A stretch of 23,017 nt of DNA from JAKAQB01 sp035702855 (GTDB taxonomy: Bacteria > Actinomycetota > Acidimicrobiia > Acidimicrobiales > Palsa-688), in NCBI GenBank assembly GCA_035702855.1, contig DASSZM010000081.1:1-23017 (forward strand). The letters run 5' to 3'. The position numbers were made by a program, and so were the translations under genes. This document shows positions 15,257-23,007 of this stretch, piece after piece (within the stretch, counting starts at the first letter, position 1; every line of letters begins with the position of its first letter). The notes below the pieces were generated by a model, which saw nothing but the letters and a program-made list of their open reading frames with translations, did not search any database and was not told where the DNA came from.

Positions 15257-16654
15257 TCACGCCGGCGGCATCACCGGGGCCAGCAGCCGCGCCCGGCGGG
15301 CCTCCCGGTCGGTGCGGTCCTCGTGGCGGTCGGCGGCGCCGAGGGTGCGCACGATCGCCGTCGACGCCAGGAAGCGCAGCGGCTCGGGCTCCCAGTCCCG
15401 GGCCCGGTGACCGACCCACGGCAGGGTCACCAGCTCGCTGTCCCGGACGAGGACCAGGTCGGCGAGGGTCCGGCCGGCGAGGTGGGCGGCCACGACGCCG
15501 TGACCCGAGTAGCCGCCCGCCCAGCCCAGGCCGGTCACGCGGTCGTAGCCGACGCCCATCGACCAGTCCCGGGGGACGGCGAGCGGGCCACCCCAGTGGT
15601 GGGTGACGGCGGCGCCGGCGGCCGCGGGGAACTCCCGGCGGATCGTCGCCTCCAGGCGGGCCCGCACCTCGGCGTTGCGCTCGCAGCGCTCGTCGATCGG
15701 CCGGGTGAGGTGGTAGGGGGCGCCGCGCCCGCCGATCGCGATCCGGCCGTCGGCGGTGCGCTGGGCGTAGAAGAACAGGCGCCGGCGGTCCCGGACCAGC
15801 AGCCCGTCGCGCCAGCCGAGCTGCGCCCACACGGCGTCGGGCAGCGGCTCGGTGGCGACCATCAGGCTGTAGAGGGGGAGGTACCGGCGCCGCTCACCCG
15901 GCCGCTGCACGGTGTAGGACTCGGTCGCCGACAGGACGTGGTCGGCGCTCACCGTCCCGCCCGGGCAGCGGAGCCGGCCCCGGGTGACCTCCTCCACCGG
16001 GGTGCGCTCGTGGACGACCACCCCGAGCCGCTCGCAGGCGTCGGCCAGGCCGCGGGCCAGGCGGGCGGGGTCGATCCGGGCACCGTGCGGCGAGAACGTC
16101 GCCGACCGGGCCCCCTGCACGTGGACCAGCGCCTCCCGCTCGGCCGGGTCCAGGTCGCGCAGGTCCTCCGGCCCGATGCCCCGGGTCCTCGCCGCCTGCA
16201 GGTCGGCGGAGAGGCGGGCCACCTGCGGTCCGGTCGTGGCCACGGCGAGCATCCCGGCCTTGCGGTAGCCGCAGTCGATGCCCTCGGCGGCGGCGACCGC
16301 CCCGATCTCGTCCACCGCCGCCCACGTGGCGTGCTCCGCCCGCAGGGCGGCGTCGGCGCCGGCCCTCCCGGCGTAGACGGCCCAGCTGCCGGCGATCCCC
16401 GACGACACCCAGCCGCCGTTGCGGCCCGACGGCCCGAACCCGGCTATCTCCCGCTCGAGCAGCACCACCCGCAGGTCGGGTTGGTGGCGCTTCAGGTAGT
16501 AGGCGGTCCACAGGCCGGTGAAGCCCGCGCCGACGACCGCCACGTCGTAGGAGGCGTCACCGGCGAGCGGCGGGCGGGGCTCGATCGGGCCGGGCAGTCC
16601 CCCGAGCCACAGGCTGCGGTCCCGGTAGCGCTGCTCGCCGTGCTCGGCTGCCAT
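15257..16654 (-). CDS. FAD-dependent amino acid/amine oxidoreductase (DAO family)
   Basis: The 465-residue protein begins with a short leader (RDRSLWLGGL) and then the dinucleotide-binding motif VAVVGAGFTGLWTAYYLK (G-x-G-x-x-G near residues 42-47) ending in an acidic VVLLERE strand. The DAO-family FGPSGRNGGWVSSG stretch follows. C-terminal features are RIAIGGRGAPYHL, THHWGGPLAVPRDWSMGVG and the FAD-closing GLGWAGGYSGHGVVAAHLAG. Relatives include gamma-glutamylputrescine oxidase (PuuB), glycine/sarcosine oxidases and other amine oxidases; all oxidise a C-N bond using FAD. There is no signal peptide, so it is cytoplasmic. It is divergent from a gamma-glutamyltransferase-family gene 83 bp away, which fits gamma-glutamyl-amine chemistry but does not prove it. 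ATG 16654 starts the usual N-terminal leader. Confidence 0.88.
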   Translation of the reverse strand: MAAEHGEQRYRDRSLWLGGLPGPIEPRPPLAGDASYDVAVVGAGFTGLWTAYYLKRHQPDLRVVLLEREIAGFGPSGRNGGWVSSGIAGSWAVYAGRAGADAALRAEHATWAAVDEIGAVAAAEGIDCGYRKAGMLAVATTGPQVARLSADLQAARTRGIGPEDLRDLDPAEREALVHVQGARSATFSPHGARIDPARLARGLADACERLGVVVHERTPVEEVTRGRLRCPGGTVSADHVLSATESYTVQRPGERRRYLPLYSLMVATEPLPDAVWAQLGWRDGLLVRDRRRLFFYAQRTADGRIAIGGRGAPYHLTRPIDERCERNAEVRARLEATIRREFPAAAGAAVTHHWGGPLAVPRDWSMGVGYDRVTGLGWAGGYSGHGVVAAHLAGRTLADLVLVRDSELVTLPWVGHRARDWEPEPLRFLASTAIVRTLGAADRHEDRTDREARRARLLAPVMPPA

Positions 16655-16665
16655 GGCCGGTTGCT

Positions 16666-16706
16666 ACCAGGCCGGCGCCGCCGGCGGCAAGCGGCGCCGG
16701 CCTGGT
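16666..16706. repeat. Perfect 16-bp inverted repeat between two divergent catabolic genes
   Basis: ACCAGGCCGGCGCCGC (16666-16681) is the exact reverse complement of 16691-16706, with a 9-base spacer (CGGCGGCAA). It fills half of the 83-bp gap between the FAD oxidoreductase and GGT starts and lies 11 bases from the first ATG and 31 from the second. It could be a shared operator, or a stem in both 5' leaders. The match length is well above chance even in GC-rich DNA. Confidence 0.75.
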
Positions 16707-16737
16707 CGGCGCCCCGGCCGACGGGCGAGGATGGCGC

Positions 16738-18543
16738 ATGCCCCGCTTCAGCACCCGCCCGGAGATCGCCGGGACCTTCGGGATGGTCACCTCGACGCAC
16801 TGGCTCGCCTCCCAGTCGGGGATGGCGGTCCTCGAGTCCGGCGGCAACGCCTTCGACGCCGCCGTCGCCGCCGGCCTGGTGCTGCAGGTCGTCGAGCCCC
16901 ACCTCAACGGCCCCGGCGGCGAGGTCCCCGTCGTGGCGTGGTCGGCGGCCGAGCAGCGGCCGTTCGTCGTCTGCGGGCAGGGCAGCGCCCCGGCGGCCGC
17001 CACCATCGGGGCGTTCGGGGAGCTGGGCCTCGATCTGGTGCCGGGCACCGGGCTGCTGCCGGCGTGCGTGCCCGGCGCCTTCGGCGCCTGGATGCTGCTG
17101 CTCGAGCGTTGGGGCACCCTGCCGCTGCGCGACGTCATGGGCTACGCCATCGGCTACGCCGAGGCCGGCCACCCGGTCCTGCCCCGGGTGGCGGCGACCG
17201 TGGAGCTGCTGGCCGACCACTTCCGGGCCCACTGGCCCACCTCGGCCGCCCAGTGGCTGCCGGGCGGCCGGCCCCCGAGGGCCGGGGAACTGGTCCCCAA
17301 CAAGGCCCTGGCCCGGACCTACCGCCGCGTCCTGGAGGAGGCCGAGCAGCGCTCGACCGGCCGGGACGGCCAGATCGAGGCGGCGAGGAGCATCTTCTAC
17401 GAGGGTTTCGTGGCCGAGGCCATCGACCGCTTCTGCCGGGGCGAGGCGGTGCTTGACATCAGCGGCGAACGGCACCGGGGCCTGCTCGGGGGCGAGGACC
17501 TCGCCCGCTGGCGGGCCGGCGTCGAGCAGCCGGTCACCGCCGGGTACCGGGGCCTGACGGTGTGCAAACCGGGCCCGTGGACGCAGGGACCGGTCCTGCT
17601 CCAGCAGCTGCGGCTCCTCGAGCACTTCGAGCTCGACGGGTGGGACCCGGTGTCCGCCGAGCTGATCCACACCACCACCGAGTGCGCCAAGCTCGCCTTC
17701 GCCGACCGGGAGGCCTACTACGGCGACCCGGCGTTCGTCGACGTGCCCCTCGAGGACCTGCTCTCCCCCGGCTACGCCCGCGCCCGGGCGGCCCTGGTGA
17801 CGGACACGGCGTCACGGGAGCTGCGACCGGGGACCCCCGGGGGCCGGTCGCCGCTGCTCCCCCGCTACCCCGACGCCGCCGGCTACCCGGCCGACTCGGC
17901 GCAGGGCATCGTCACCAACGGGCGGCTGCCCGAGCTGTCCCCCGACGGCCGGATGCGGGGCGACACCTGCCACCTCGACGTGGCCGACCGCTTCGGCAAC
18001 GTCGTCAGCGCCACCCCCAGCGGCGGGTGGCTGCAGAGCTCACCGACGGTCGAGGGCCTCGGCTTCGCCCTCGGCACGAGGGGGGAGATGTTCTGGTTGC
18101 AGGAGGGCCTGCCCAACAGCCTGGCGCCCGGGAAGCGGCCCCGCACCACGCTCACCCCCTCGCTCGTGCTCGGCGGCGACGGGCTCCCGTCGCTCGCGTT
18201 CGGGACCCCGGGCGGCGACCAGCAGGACCAGTGGACGCTGCTGTTCTTCCTCCGCCACGTCCACCACGAGCCGGACCTGCAGCTCGCCCTCGACGCGCCG
18301 GTGTGGCACACCAGCCACTTCCCCTCGTCGTTCTATCCCCGCACCGCCCACCCGGGCCGGGTCCACGTCGAGCGGGCGGTCGGCGACGACGTCCTGGCGG
18401 CCCTGCGCGCCCGGGGCCACGACGTGGTCGAGGAGGCCGAGTGGTCCCTCGGCCGCGCGACGGCGATCCGGCGGGATCCCGACGGGGTGCTGCACGCCGC
18501 CGCCAACGCCCGGGGCATGCAGGCCTACGCCGTGGGGCGGTGA
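16738..18543 (+). CDS. Gamma-glutamyltransferase-family Ntn hydrolase, cytoplasmic type
   Basis: The 601-residue protein is a GGT-fold Ntn hydrolase. Family marks are MVTSTHWLASQSGMAVLESG, GGNAFDAAVAAGLVLQVVEP, the PGGEVP loop, VPGAFGAWMLLLERWGTLPL, and the self-cleavage site GDTCHLDVADRFGNVVSATP with T410 as expected nucleophile. The small-subunit motifs GKRPRTTLTPSLVL and FGTPGGDQQDQWTL follow. Maturation would cut before T410 into chains of about 409 and 192 residues. Unlike E. coli GGT it has no signal peptide, and the residue after the nucleophile is Cys rather than Thr. From memory of related proteins, the 'GDTxH...SATPSGGWLQSSP' form marks a separate GGT-like group of uncertain substrate. 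ATG 16738 has GAGG seven bases upstream. It is divergent from the FAD oxidoreductase, so gamma-glutamyl amides are possible substrates. Confidence 0.9.
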   Translation: MPRFSTRPEIAGTFGMVTSTHWLASQSGMAVLESGGNAFDAAVAAGLVLQVVEPHLNGPGGEVPVVAWSAAEQRPFVVCGQGSAPAAATIGAFGELGLDLVPGTGLLPACVPGAFGAWMLLLERWGTLPLRDVMGYAIGYAEAGHPVLPRVAATVELLADHFRAHWPTSAAQWLPGGRPPRAGELVPNKALARTYRRVLEEAEQRSTGRDGQIEAARSIFYEGFVAEAIDRFCRGEAVLDISGERHRGLLGGEDLARWRAGVEQPVTAGYRGLTVCKPGPWTQGPVLLQQLRLLEHFELDGWDPVSAELIHTTTECAKLAFADREAYYGDPAFVDVPLEDLLSPGYARARAALVTDTASRELRPGTPGGRSPLLPRYPDAAGYPADSAQGIVTNGRLPELSPDGRMRGDTCHLDVADRFGNVVSATPSGGWLQSSPTVEGLGFALGTRGEMFWLQEGLPNSLAPGKRPRTTLTPSLVLGGDGLPSLAFGTPGGDQQDQWTLLFFLRHVHHEPDLQLALDAPVWHTSHFPSSFYPRTAHPGRVHVERAVGDDVLAALRARGHDVVEEAEWSLGRATAIRRDPDGVLHAAANARGMQAYAVGR

Positions 18544-18545
18544 AC

Positions 18546-18562
18546 CCGGAGGGGCCCTCCGG
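18546..18562. terminator. Palindrome filling the GGT/peptidase convergent gap
   Basis: CCGGAGGG (18546-18553) and CCCTCCGG (18555-18562) are exact reverse complements about one central base; a hairpin would keep about a 6-bp stem. It occupies almost all of the 19-bp gap between the GGT stop and the peptidase stop, fitting a shared two-way terminator without T-tracts. Confidence 0.55.
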
Positions 18563-19774
18563 TCAGAACGCCCCGGTGCCGTTGGGGGAGCCCAGCCCGG
18601 TGGGGCCGTCCCACCCGGTGCCCGCGTTGCACAGGTCGGTACCGCACGACCCGGTGCTGCCGCTGGTCACGTCGTGCAGGTGGCTGGCGTTGGCGTAGGC
18701 GTAGGCGGCGCCGCTGTAGCCCGCCGGCTCGCCACCGGCGAGAGCGTAGGTGGAGGCGATGACCGGCGAGGCCACGCTGGTGCCGCCGAAGACCAGCCAC
18801 CCGGACAGGCCCTGGTAGCGGGTGGAGTCATAGACGGCCACGCCGGTGTTGGGGTTGGCGTCGGCGCTGACGTCGGCCACCGCCCGGTTGCCGCACACGC
18901 TGGAGATGTTGCTGACCGACGACTGCCAGGACGGCTGGGGGTCGTAGGCCGAGCAGCCACTGCCGGCCCCGCTCCACGCCGTCTCCGAGTAGGTTCCGTT
19001 GGAGTCGTTGAGGGTCGTGCCACCGGCGGCGGTGACGTACGGGCTGGCCGCCGGGTACTCCACGCCGTAGCCGCTGTCACCGGTGCTGGCGGTGACGGCG
19101 ATCCCCGGGTGGTCGTAGTACGTCGTGTCGTACTTGGTGTCGGAGCTGGACTCCGAGCCGCCGTAGCTGTTGGAGATCTCGGTGGCGCCGAGCTTGGCCG
19201 CCTCGTTGACCGCGGCCCCGAGATTGGTCAGCGCGCTGGAGGACGCCTCGACGAGGATGATGTGGCAGTTGGGGCAGACCGCCGAGACCATGTCGAGGTC
19301 GAGGGACTCCTCCTGCGCCCAGCCGCCGTTGCTGCGGGGGAGCGACGTCCCGCCGTTCTGGTTGACGATGCGCAGGCAGCTGGTGGCGCTCGCGCCGTAG
19401 CTGCACGTCGGCAGCCCGAAGTGGCTGCGGTAGGTGCTGAGGTCCGACGCGGCGGACGGGTCGCTGTAGGCGTCGACGATGGCCACGGTCTGGCCGCTGC
19501 CGGCGGTGGAGGACGGCAGGTTGTAGGCGGCCTGCAGGTTGGCGGGCCCGTAGCCGCTGACCGTGGTGGTCTTGACCGGCTTGCCGTCGGGGCCGACCAG
19601 CTCGTTGAGGATGGCCCCGCAGGCCGCGTGGCCCGGAGCGGGCGCCGCGCAAGCATGGAGGAACCGGTGGCTGAAACCTCGACTCGGCGAGGCCGAGGCC
19701 GCCGGGGCGCCCAACGCCAACGCCGCCAGGGGCACGACCGCCGCCAGCGCCTGCACGGCACGGTACTTCTTCAT
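18563..19774 (-). CDS. Secreted S53 (sedolisin) family peptidase
   Basis: The 403-residue protein has a signal peptide (MKKYRAVQALAAVVPLAALA, cleavage after an Ala-rich ASA near residue 28) and an S53 serine-carboxyl peptidase domain from about residue 70. Catalytic features are E155 and D159 in QEESLDLD, the oxyanion Asp in STGDSGYG, and S333 in GGTSVASP. The C-terminal calcium site is visible as DVTSG and AGTGWDGPTGLGSP. Sedolisins are usually acid-active endopeptidases, so an extracellular protein-degrading role is likely. The long pro-kumamolisin activation domain is missing: only about 45 residues separate signal and catalytic domain. Six or more Cys suggest disulfides. ATG 19774 is set by GGAGG (19782-19786), seven bases upstream; an ATG at 19846 would put extra residues before the signal peptide. 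A TTGACA promoter lies upstream. Confidence 0.93.
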   Translation of the reverse strand: MKKYRAVQALAAVVPLAALALGAPAASASPSRGFSHRFLHACAAPAPGHAACGAILNELVGPDGKPVKTTTVSGYGPANLQAAYNLPSSTAGSGQTVAIVDAYSDPSAASDLSTYRSHFGLPTCSYGASATSCLRIVNQNGGTSLPRSNGGWAQEESLDLDMVSAVCPNCHIILVEASSSALTNLGAAVNEAAKLGATEISNSYGGSESSSDTKYDTTYYDHPGIAVTASTGDSGYGVEYPAASPYVTAAGGTTLNDSNGTYSETAWSGAGSGCSAYDPQPSWQSSVSNISSVCGNRAVADVSADANPNTGVAVYDSTRYQGLSGWLVFGGTSVASPVIASTYALAGGEPAGYSGAAYAYANASHLHDVTSGSTGSCGTDLCNAGTGWDGPTGLGSPNGTGAF

Positions 19775-19806
19775 CTCTGGCCCTCCCCGCCGATGTGGAA
19801 GGCCGT

Positions 19807-19834
19807 ATTCTGCCACGCCGGGTGGGGCTGTCAA
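19807..19834 (-). promoter_or_regulatory. Sigma-70-type promoter of the S53 peptidase
   Basis: On the minus strand, TTGACA (19834-19829, perfect -35) is followed after 16 bases by CAGAAT (19812-19807, 4 of 6 to TATAAT). Transcription would begin near 19800, giving a short leader of about 26 bases that contains the GGAGG ribosome site. This is the clearest promoter in the window. Confidence 0.6.
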
Positions 19835-19870
19835 GGCTCTCCGCACCCGGCCGCCACTCTCCCCGGGCTC

Positions 19871-20173
19871 CTACCCTGAGAACTCCCCGCCGCCCGCCGG
19901 GATTACCCGCTCGCCGTTGCCGTAGGCCGGGGGGCGTGACGGCCGGTCCTCGATCAGCGCCGGGCGCCGGCCGGGCCAGGTGTCGGTGGCGGTGCGGGCG
20001 GTGTGGATGTCCCCCGGCGGTCCGGGAAGGTGCGCCCGTCGACGGCTTCCCCGTAGCGGCGCGGCGTCGACACCACGGGCGCTCGGGCGGTGGCGGCTCG
20101 GGCGGGCGAACGCGCCGGCGCCGTCCAGGCGCCCAGGGCCGGCGACAACGAAGCGCGCCAGGAGGCTCCTCAC
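19871..20173 (-). CDS. Small ORF coupled to the molybdopterin oxidoreductase
   Basis: GTG 20173 overlaps the molybdoenzyme stop as GTGA, the same coupling used by lutABC and the two-component genes, which supports translation here. The 100-residue product begins VRSLLARFVVAG and ends with the Pro-rich RPALIEDRPSRPPAYGNGER and a Gly-rich tail. The middle of the frame is an Arg-rich stretch unlike a folded protein, whereas another frame across about 20030-20110 reads the more natural APVVSTPRRYGEAVDGRTF. A pair of compensating one-base shifts could therefore hide the true protein. I recognise no family, cysteine cluster or membrane segment. It might be a small partner or chaperone of the enzyme, or a decayed remnant of a downstream subunit gene. 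Confidence 0.4.
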   Translation of the reverse strand: MRSLLARFVVAGPGRLDGAGAFARPSRHRPSARGVDAAPLRGSRRRAHLPGPPGDIHTARTATDTWPGRRPALIEDRPSRPPAYGNGERVIPAGGGEFSG

Positions 20174-23007
20174 CCGTCCCTCCGGAAGGCCTTGCGCTTC
20201 GGCTTGACCGGGCGCATCAGGAACTCCGGCCGGCGTTGGCCGTCGGGCCCGGTCGTGGCCCGGGTCATCGCCAGCCACTCCCGGTACACCTCCACCGACC
20301 GCTTCCGGTCCACGAACACGTCGCCGTAGCGGTCCTCGGGGTGGGCCGGCTCCATGGTGACCTTCTGCAGCCAGCAGTTCATCCCCGACAGCGGGTCGGG
20401 TTGGACGGCGAAGGCGAGGTTCTGGTGCACGCCCGGGTCGTCCCAGAAGATCCGCTCCGAGTCGGGGTCGGCGGAGTGGAACGGCTCGACGCCCTTGCGG
20501 TAGCGCAGCAGCCACGTGTCGGGGCCGCCGGGGTGGGTGAGGTCCACCTGGCCGGTGACCCAGCGGCTGCCCTCCTCGTCGTGGAGCCGCCAGCGGCCCA
20601 TGTGGTGGCTGAGGGCGCACACGCCGGGGCGGATGCCCTCGGTGACCCACACCCGGGCGACGAAGTAGCCGATGGTGGTGTTCATCCGCACCAGGTCCCC
20701 GCTGCGCACCCCGTGACGGCCGGCGTCGTCGGGGTGGAGCCACAGCGGGTGGCTGTTGGCGATCTCGTTCAGGTACTTGGCGTTGCCGGAGCGGGTGTGG
20801 ATCAGCACCGGCAGGCGGAAGGTGGGGACGAGCACCAGCTGCCCGGCGTCGAGGTCGATGCGGCGGCGGGAGACGTGGCTCTCGATGTAGCCGGGGGTGG
20901 TGTACTCCGGCCAGCCCCAGTCCCGCAGCGCGCTCGAGTACACCTCCAGGCGGCGCGAGGGCGTCGGGTAGCCGAAGGTGACGCTGCCGTCGTCGTGGAC
21001 CAGGCCGACCGAGCCGGCCTCCCCGATGAGCGGCGGCTCGTCGTCGAGGGTCACCGCTCGGCGCACGACGCCGTGGTCGTCGGGCTCGGTCCCCTCCAGC
21101 TCCTGGTCGGTGAGCGGGCGCTCGTCGAGGCGGTAGAGGGACTCGCCCACCGACACGGCACCGAACTTGCGCATGTACTGCAGGGGCGTGAGGCCGGCCG
21201 CCGTCGCCTTCTCCGGCAGCCCGGGAACCTGGTTCTCGAAGACCCACCGGTAGTACTCGTCGACGGTGACCTTCTCGCCCGGGCGGTACGGCGACTCGAA
21301 GTGCTTGCGGATGCCCAGGGAGCCGTCGGGGTCGATGCGCCACGACAGTTCGAACCAGAACTCGTTCTCCTCCCACACCTCGCCGGGGTTGGCGTCGCGG
21401 GTGTCGGTGAAGGGCTGGCCCAGCTTCTCCATCGCCACCCGGCGCACCGGTTGGCGGAAGCTGAGCCACTTGCCGGCGTGGGTCTCGTACGACATGGTGT
21501 CGTGGCGTTCGGGGGCGTGGCCCATCGGCAGCACGTAGTCGGCGAAGGTGGCGGTCTCCGACCAGGTGGGGGTCAGCGCCACGTGGAGGCCGACCTTGTC
21601 GGGGTCGGTCAGGGCCTGCAGCCAGCTGAAGCCGTCGGGTGCGGTCCAGATCGGGTTCCACACCCGGGAGAAGTACACCGACAGCCGCCCCCGGTCCTCC
21701 TCGAGGAAGTGGGGCAGCAGGAACGACATCTCGTTGGTCGCCAGCGGGTACTCCGCCGGCCAGGTCAGGTCGTTCCAGTGGTCGTGGCCCTCGGGCATGC
21801 TCGGACCCTTGGGGATGAACTTGTCCCAGCCGTTGGGGCTGGTGCCGCCGACGGTGCCGATGCTGCCGGTGAGCGCCAGGAGGAACCACAGCGCCCGCGC
21901 CACCTGCCAGCCGCCCAGGTTGCCGGCGCATGCCGAGCGCCACACGTGCGCCGACAGCCGGTGGTCGCAGCCCGCCACCAGGCGGGCCAGCTCCTCGACG
22001 CGCTCCGGCTCGATCTGGGCCTCCTCGGCGGCGTACTCGAAGCTGAAGCGGGCGTAGTCGGCTTCCAGACGCTCCAGGAACACCTCGAACTCGACGGGGG
22101 CGTCGGGGTGGACGTTGGCCAGGTAGTCCCGCCAGTTGAACCACCGCCGGACGAAGTCGACGTCGATCTGGCGGGTGCGCAGCAGGTAGGAGGCAACCGC
22201 CAGGAGGATGGCGGCCTCGCTGCCCGGCCACGGCGACAGCCAGACGTCGGCGTGGGCGGCGGTGTTGGACAGCCGCGGGTCGATGACGACCAGCTTGGCG
22301 CCGTCGAGCTTGCCCTCCATGATCCGCTGCGCGTGGGGGTTGAAGTAGTGGCCGGTCTCGAGGTGGCTGGAGAGCAGCAGGATGACCTTGGCGTTGGCGT
22401 GGTCGGGGCTGGGTCGGTCGTAGCCGGTCCACAGCGTCATGCCGAAGCGGGCACCCGAGGAGCACACGTTGGTGTGGCTGTTGTGCCCGTCGACCCCCCA
22501 GGCCATGAGGAACCGCTCGGCGAAGCCGTCCTCGCCGGGGCGACCCACGTGGTACATGACCTCCTCGGGGCGACCCTCGCTGATCGAGGCCCGGATCCGT
22601 CCGGCGATGTCGTCCAGGGCCTCCTCCCAGCTGACCTGCTCCCACTGCCCGCCGCCGCGGGCGCCGACCCGGCGCAGCGGGTGCAGGATCCGCTCCGGGT
22701 CGTTGACCTGGTTGACCGTCGCCGGGCCCTTGGCGCAGTTGCGGCCCCGCGACCCGGGATGGGCGGGGTTGCCCTCCAGCTTGCGGATCGACAGGTCGGA
22801 CTTGTCCACGTACGCCAGCAGCCCGCAGCCGGACTCGCAGTTGAAGCAGGTGGTGGGGACCAGCATGTACTCGTGGGCCACCTTGCGCGGATGGGCGCGG
22901 GCGTCGTGCTCGACGTGGTGGTCCCACTCCTCGACCGGCGGGAAGTTGGACAGCCGCTCGTGGCGGCGGGCGCCGGGCAGCACCATCCCCGACGGGTCGG
23001 GCGGCAC
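20170..23007 (-). CDS. Molybdopterin oxidoreductase catalytic subunit (CISM/DMSO reductase superfamily), start uncertain
   Basis: The 945-residue protein holds an N-terminal 4Fe-4S site (C54-x2-C57-x3-C61 in CFNCESGCG, then C91 in GRNCAKGPAT), the molybdopterin domains (GRPGEDGFAERFLMAWGVDG, VILLLSSHLETGHYFNPHAQ, KLVVIDPRLSNTAAHADVWL) and a C-terminal pterin-dinucleotide domain (SGNAKYLNEIANSHPLWLHP, GVRSGDLVRM). The Mo ligand is probably the Cys in HTNVCSSGARFG. Such enzymes carry out two-electron redox steps with partners such as Fe-S or membrane subunits, none of which are in view. No twin-arginine signal is visible in the N-terminal 50 residues, so it looks cytoplasmic. GTG 23007 is the first start, with ATG 22986 an alternative, but the frame is open to the window edge and the true start may lie beyond. 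The subgroup and substrate are not assigned. Confidence 0.88.
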   Translation of the reverse strand: MPPDPSGMVLPGARRHERLSNFPPVEEWDHHVEHDARAHPRKVAHEYMLVPTTCFNCESGCGLLAYVDKSDLSIRKLEGNPAHPGSRGRNCAKGPATVNQVNDPERILHPLRRVGARGGGQWEQVSWEEALDDIAGRIRASISEGRPEEVMYHVGRPGEDGFAERFLMAWGVDGHNSHTNVCSSGARFGMTLWTGYDRPSPDHANAKVILLLSSHLETGHYFNPHAQRIMEGKLDGAKLVVIDPRLSNTAAHADVWLSPWPGSEAAILLAVASYLLRTRQIDVDFVRRWFNWRDYLANVHPDAPVEFEVFLERLEADYARFSFEYAAEEAQIEPERVEELARLVAGCDHRLSAHVWRSACAGNLGGWQVARALWFLLALTGSIGTVGGTSPNGWDKFIPKGPSMPEGHDHWNDLTWPAEYPLATNEMSFLLPHFLEEDRGRLSVYFSRVWNPIWTAPDGFSWLQALTDPDKVGLHVALTPTWSETATFADYVLPMGHAPERHDTMSYETHAGKWLSFRQPVRRVAMEKLGQPFTDTRDANPGEVWEENEFWFELSWRIDPDGSLGIRKHFESPYRPGEKVTVDEYYRWVFENQVPGLPEKATAAGLTPLQYMRKFGAVSVGESLYRLDERPLTDQELEGTEPDDHGVVRRAVTLDDEPPLIGEAGSVGLVHDDGSVTFGYPTPSRRLEVYSSALRDWGWPEYTTPGYIESHVSRRRIDLDAGQLVLVPTFRLPVLIHTRSGNAKYLNEIANSHPLWLHPDDAGRHGVRSGDLVRMNTTIGYFVARVWVTEGIRPGVCALSHHMGRWRLHDEEGSRWVTGQVDLTHPGGPDTWLLRYRKGVEPFHSADPDSERIFWDDPGVHQNLAFAVQPDPLSGMNCWLQKVTMEPAHPEDRYGDVFVDRKRSVEVYREWLAMTRATTGPDGQRRPEFLMRPVKPKRKAFRRDG

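Noticed and set aside
15323..17557. Long plus-strand open frame antisense to the FAD oxidoreductase
   Set aside because: It is a mirror of the real minus-strand gene. No motif, signal or ribosome site supports it.
19871..22927. Very long minus-strand open frame overlapping the molybdoenzyme
   Set aside because: Apart from the last 303 bases, it is an out-of-frame shadow with Arg/Pro/Gly-rich translation and no family features. The molybdoenzyme frame carries all the motifs.
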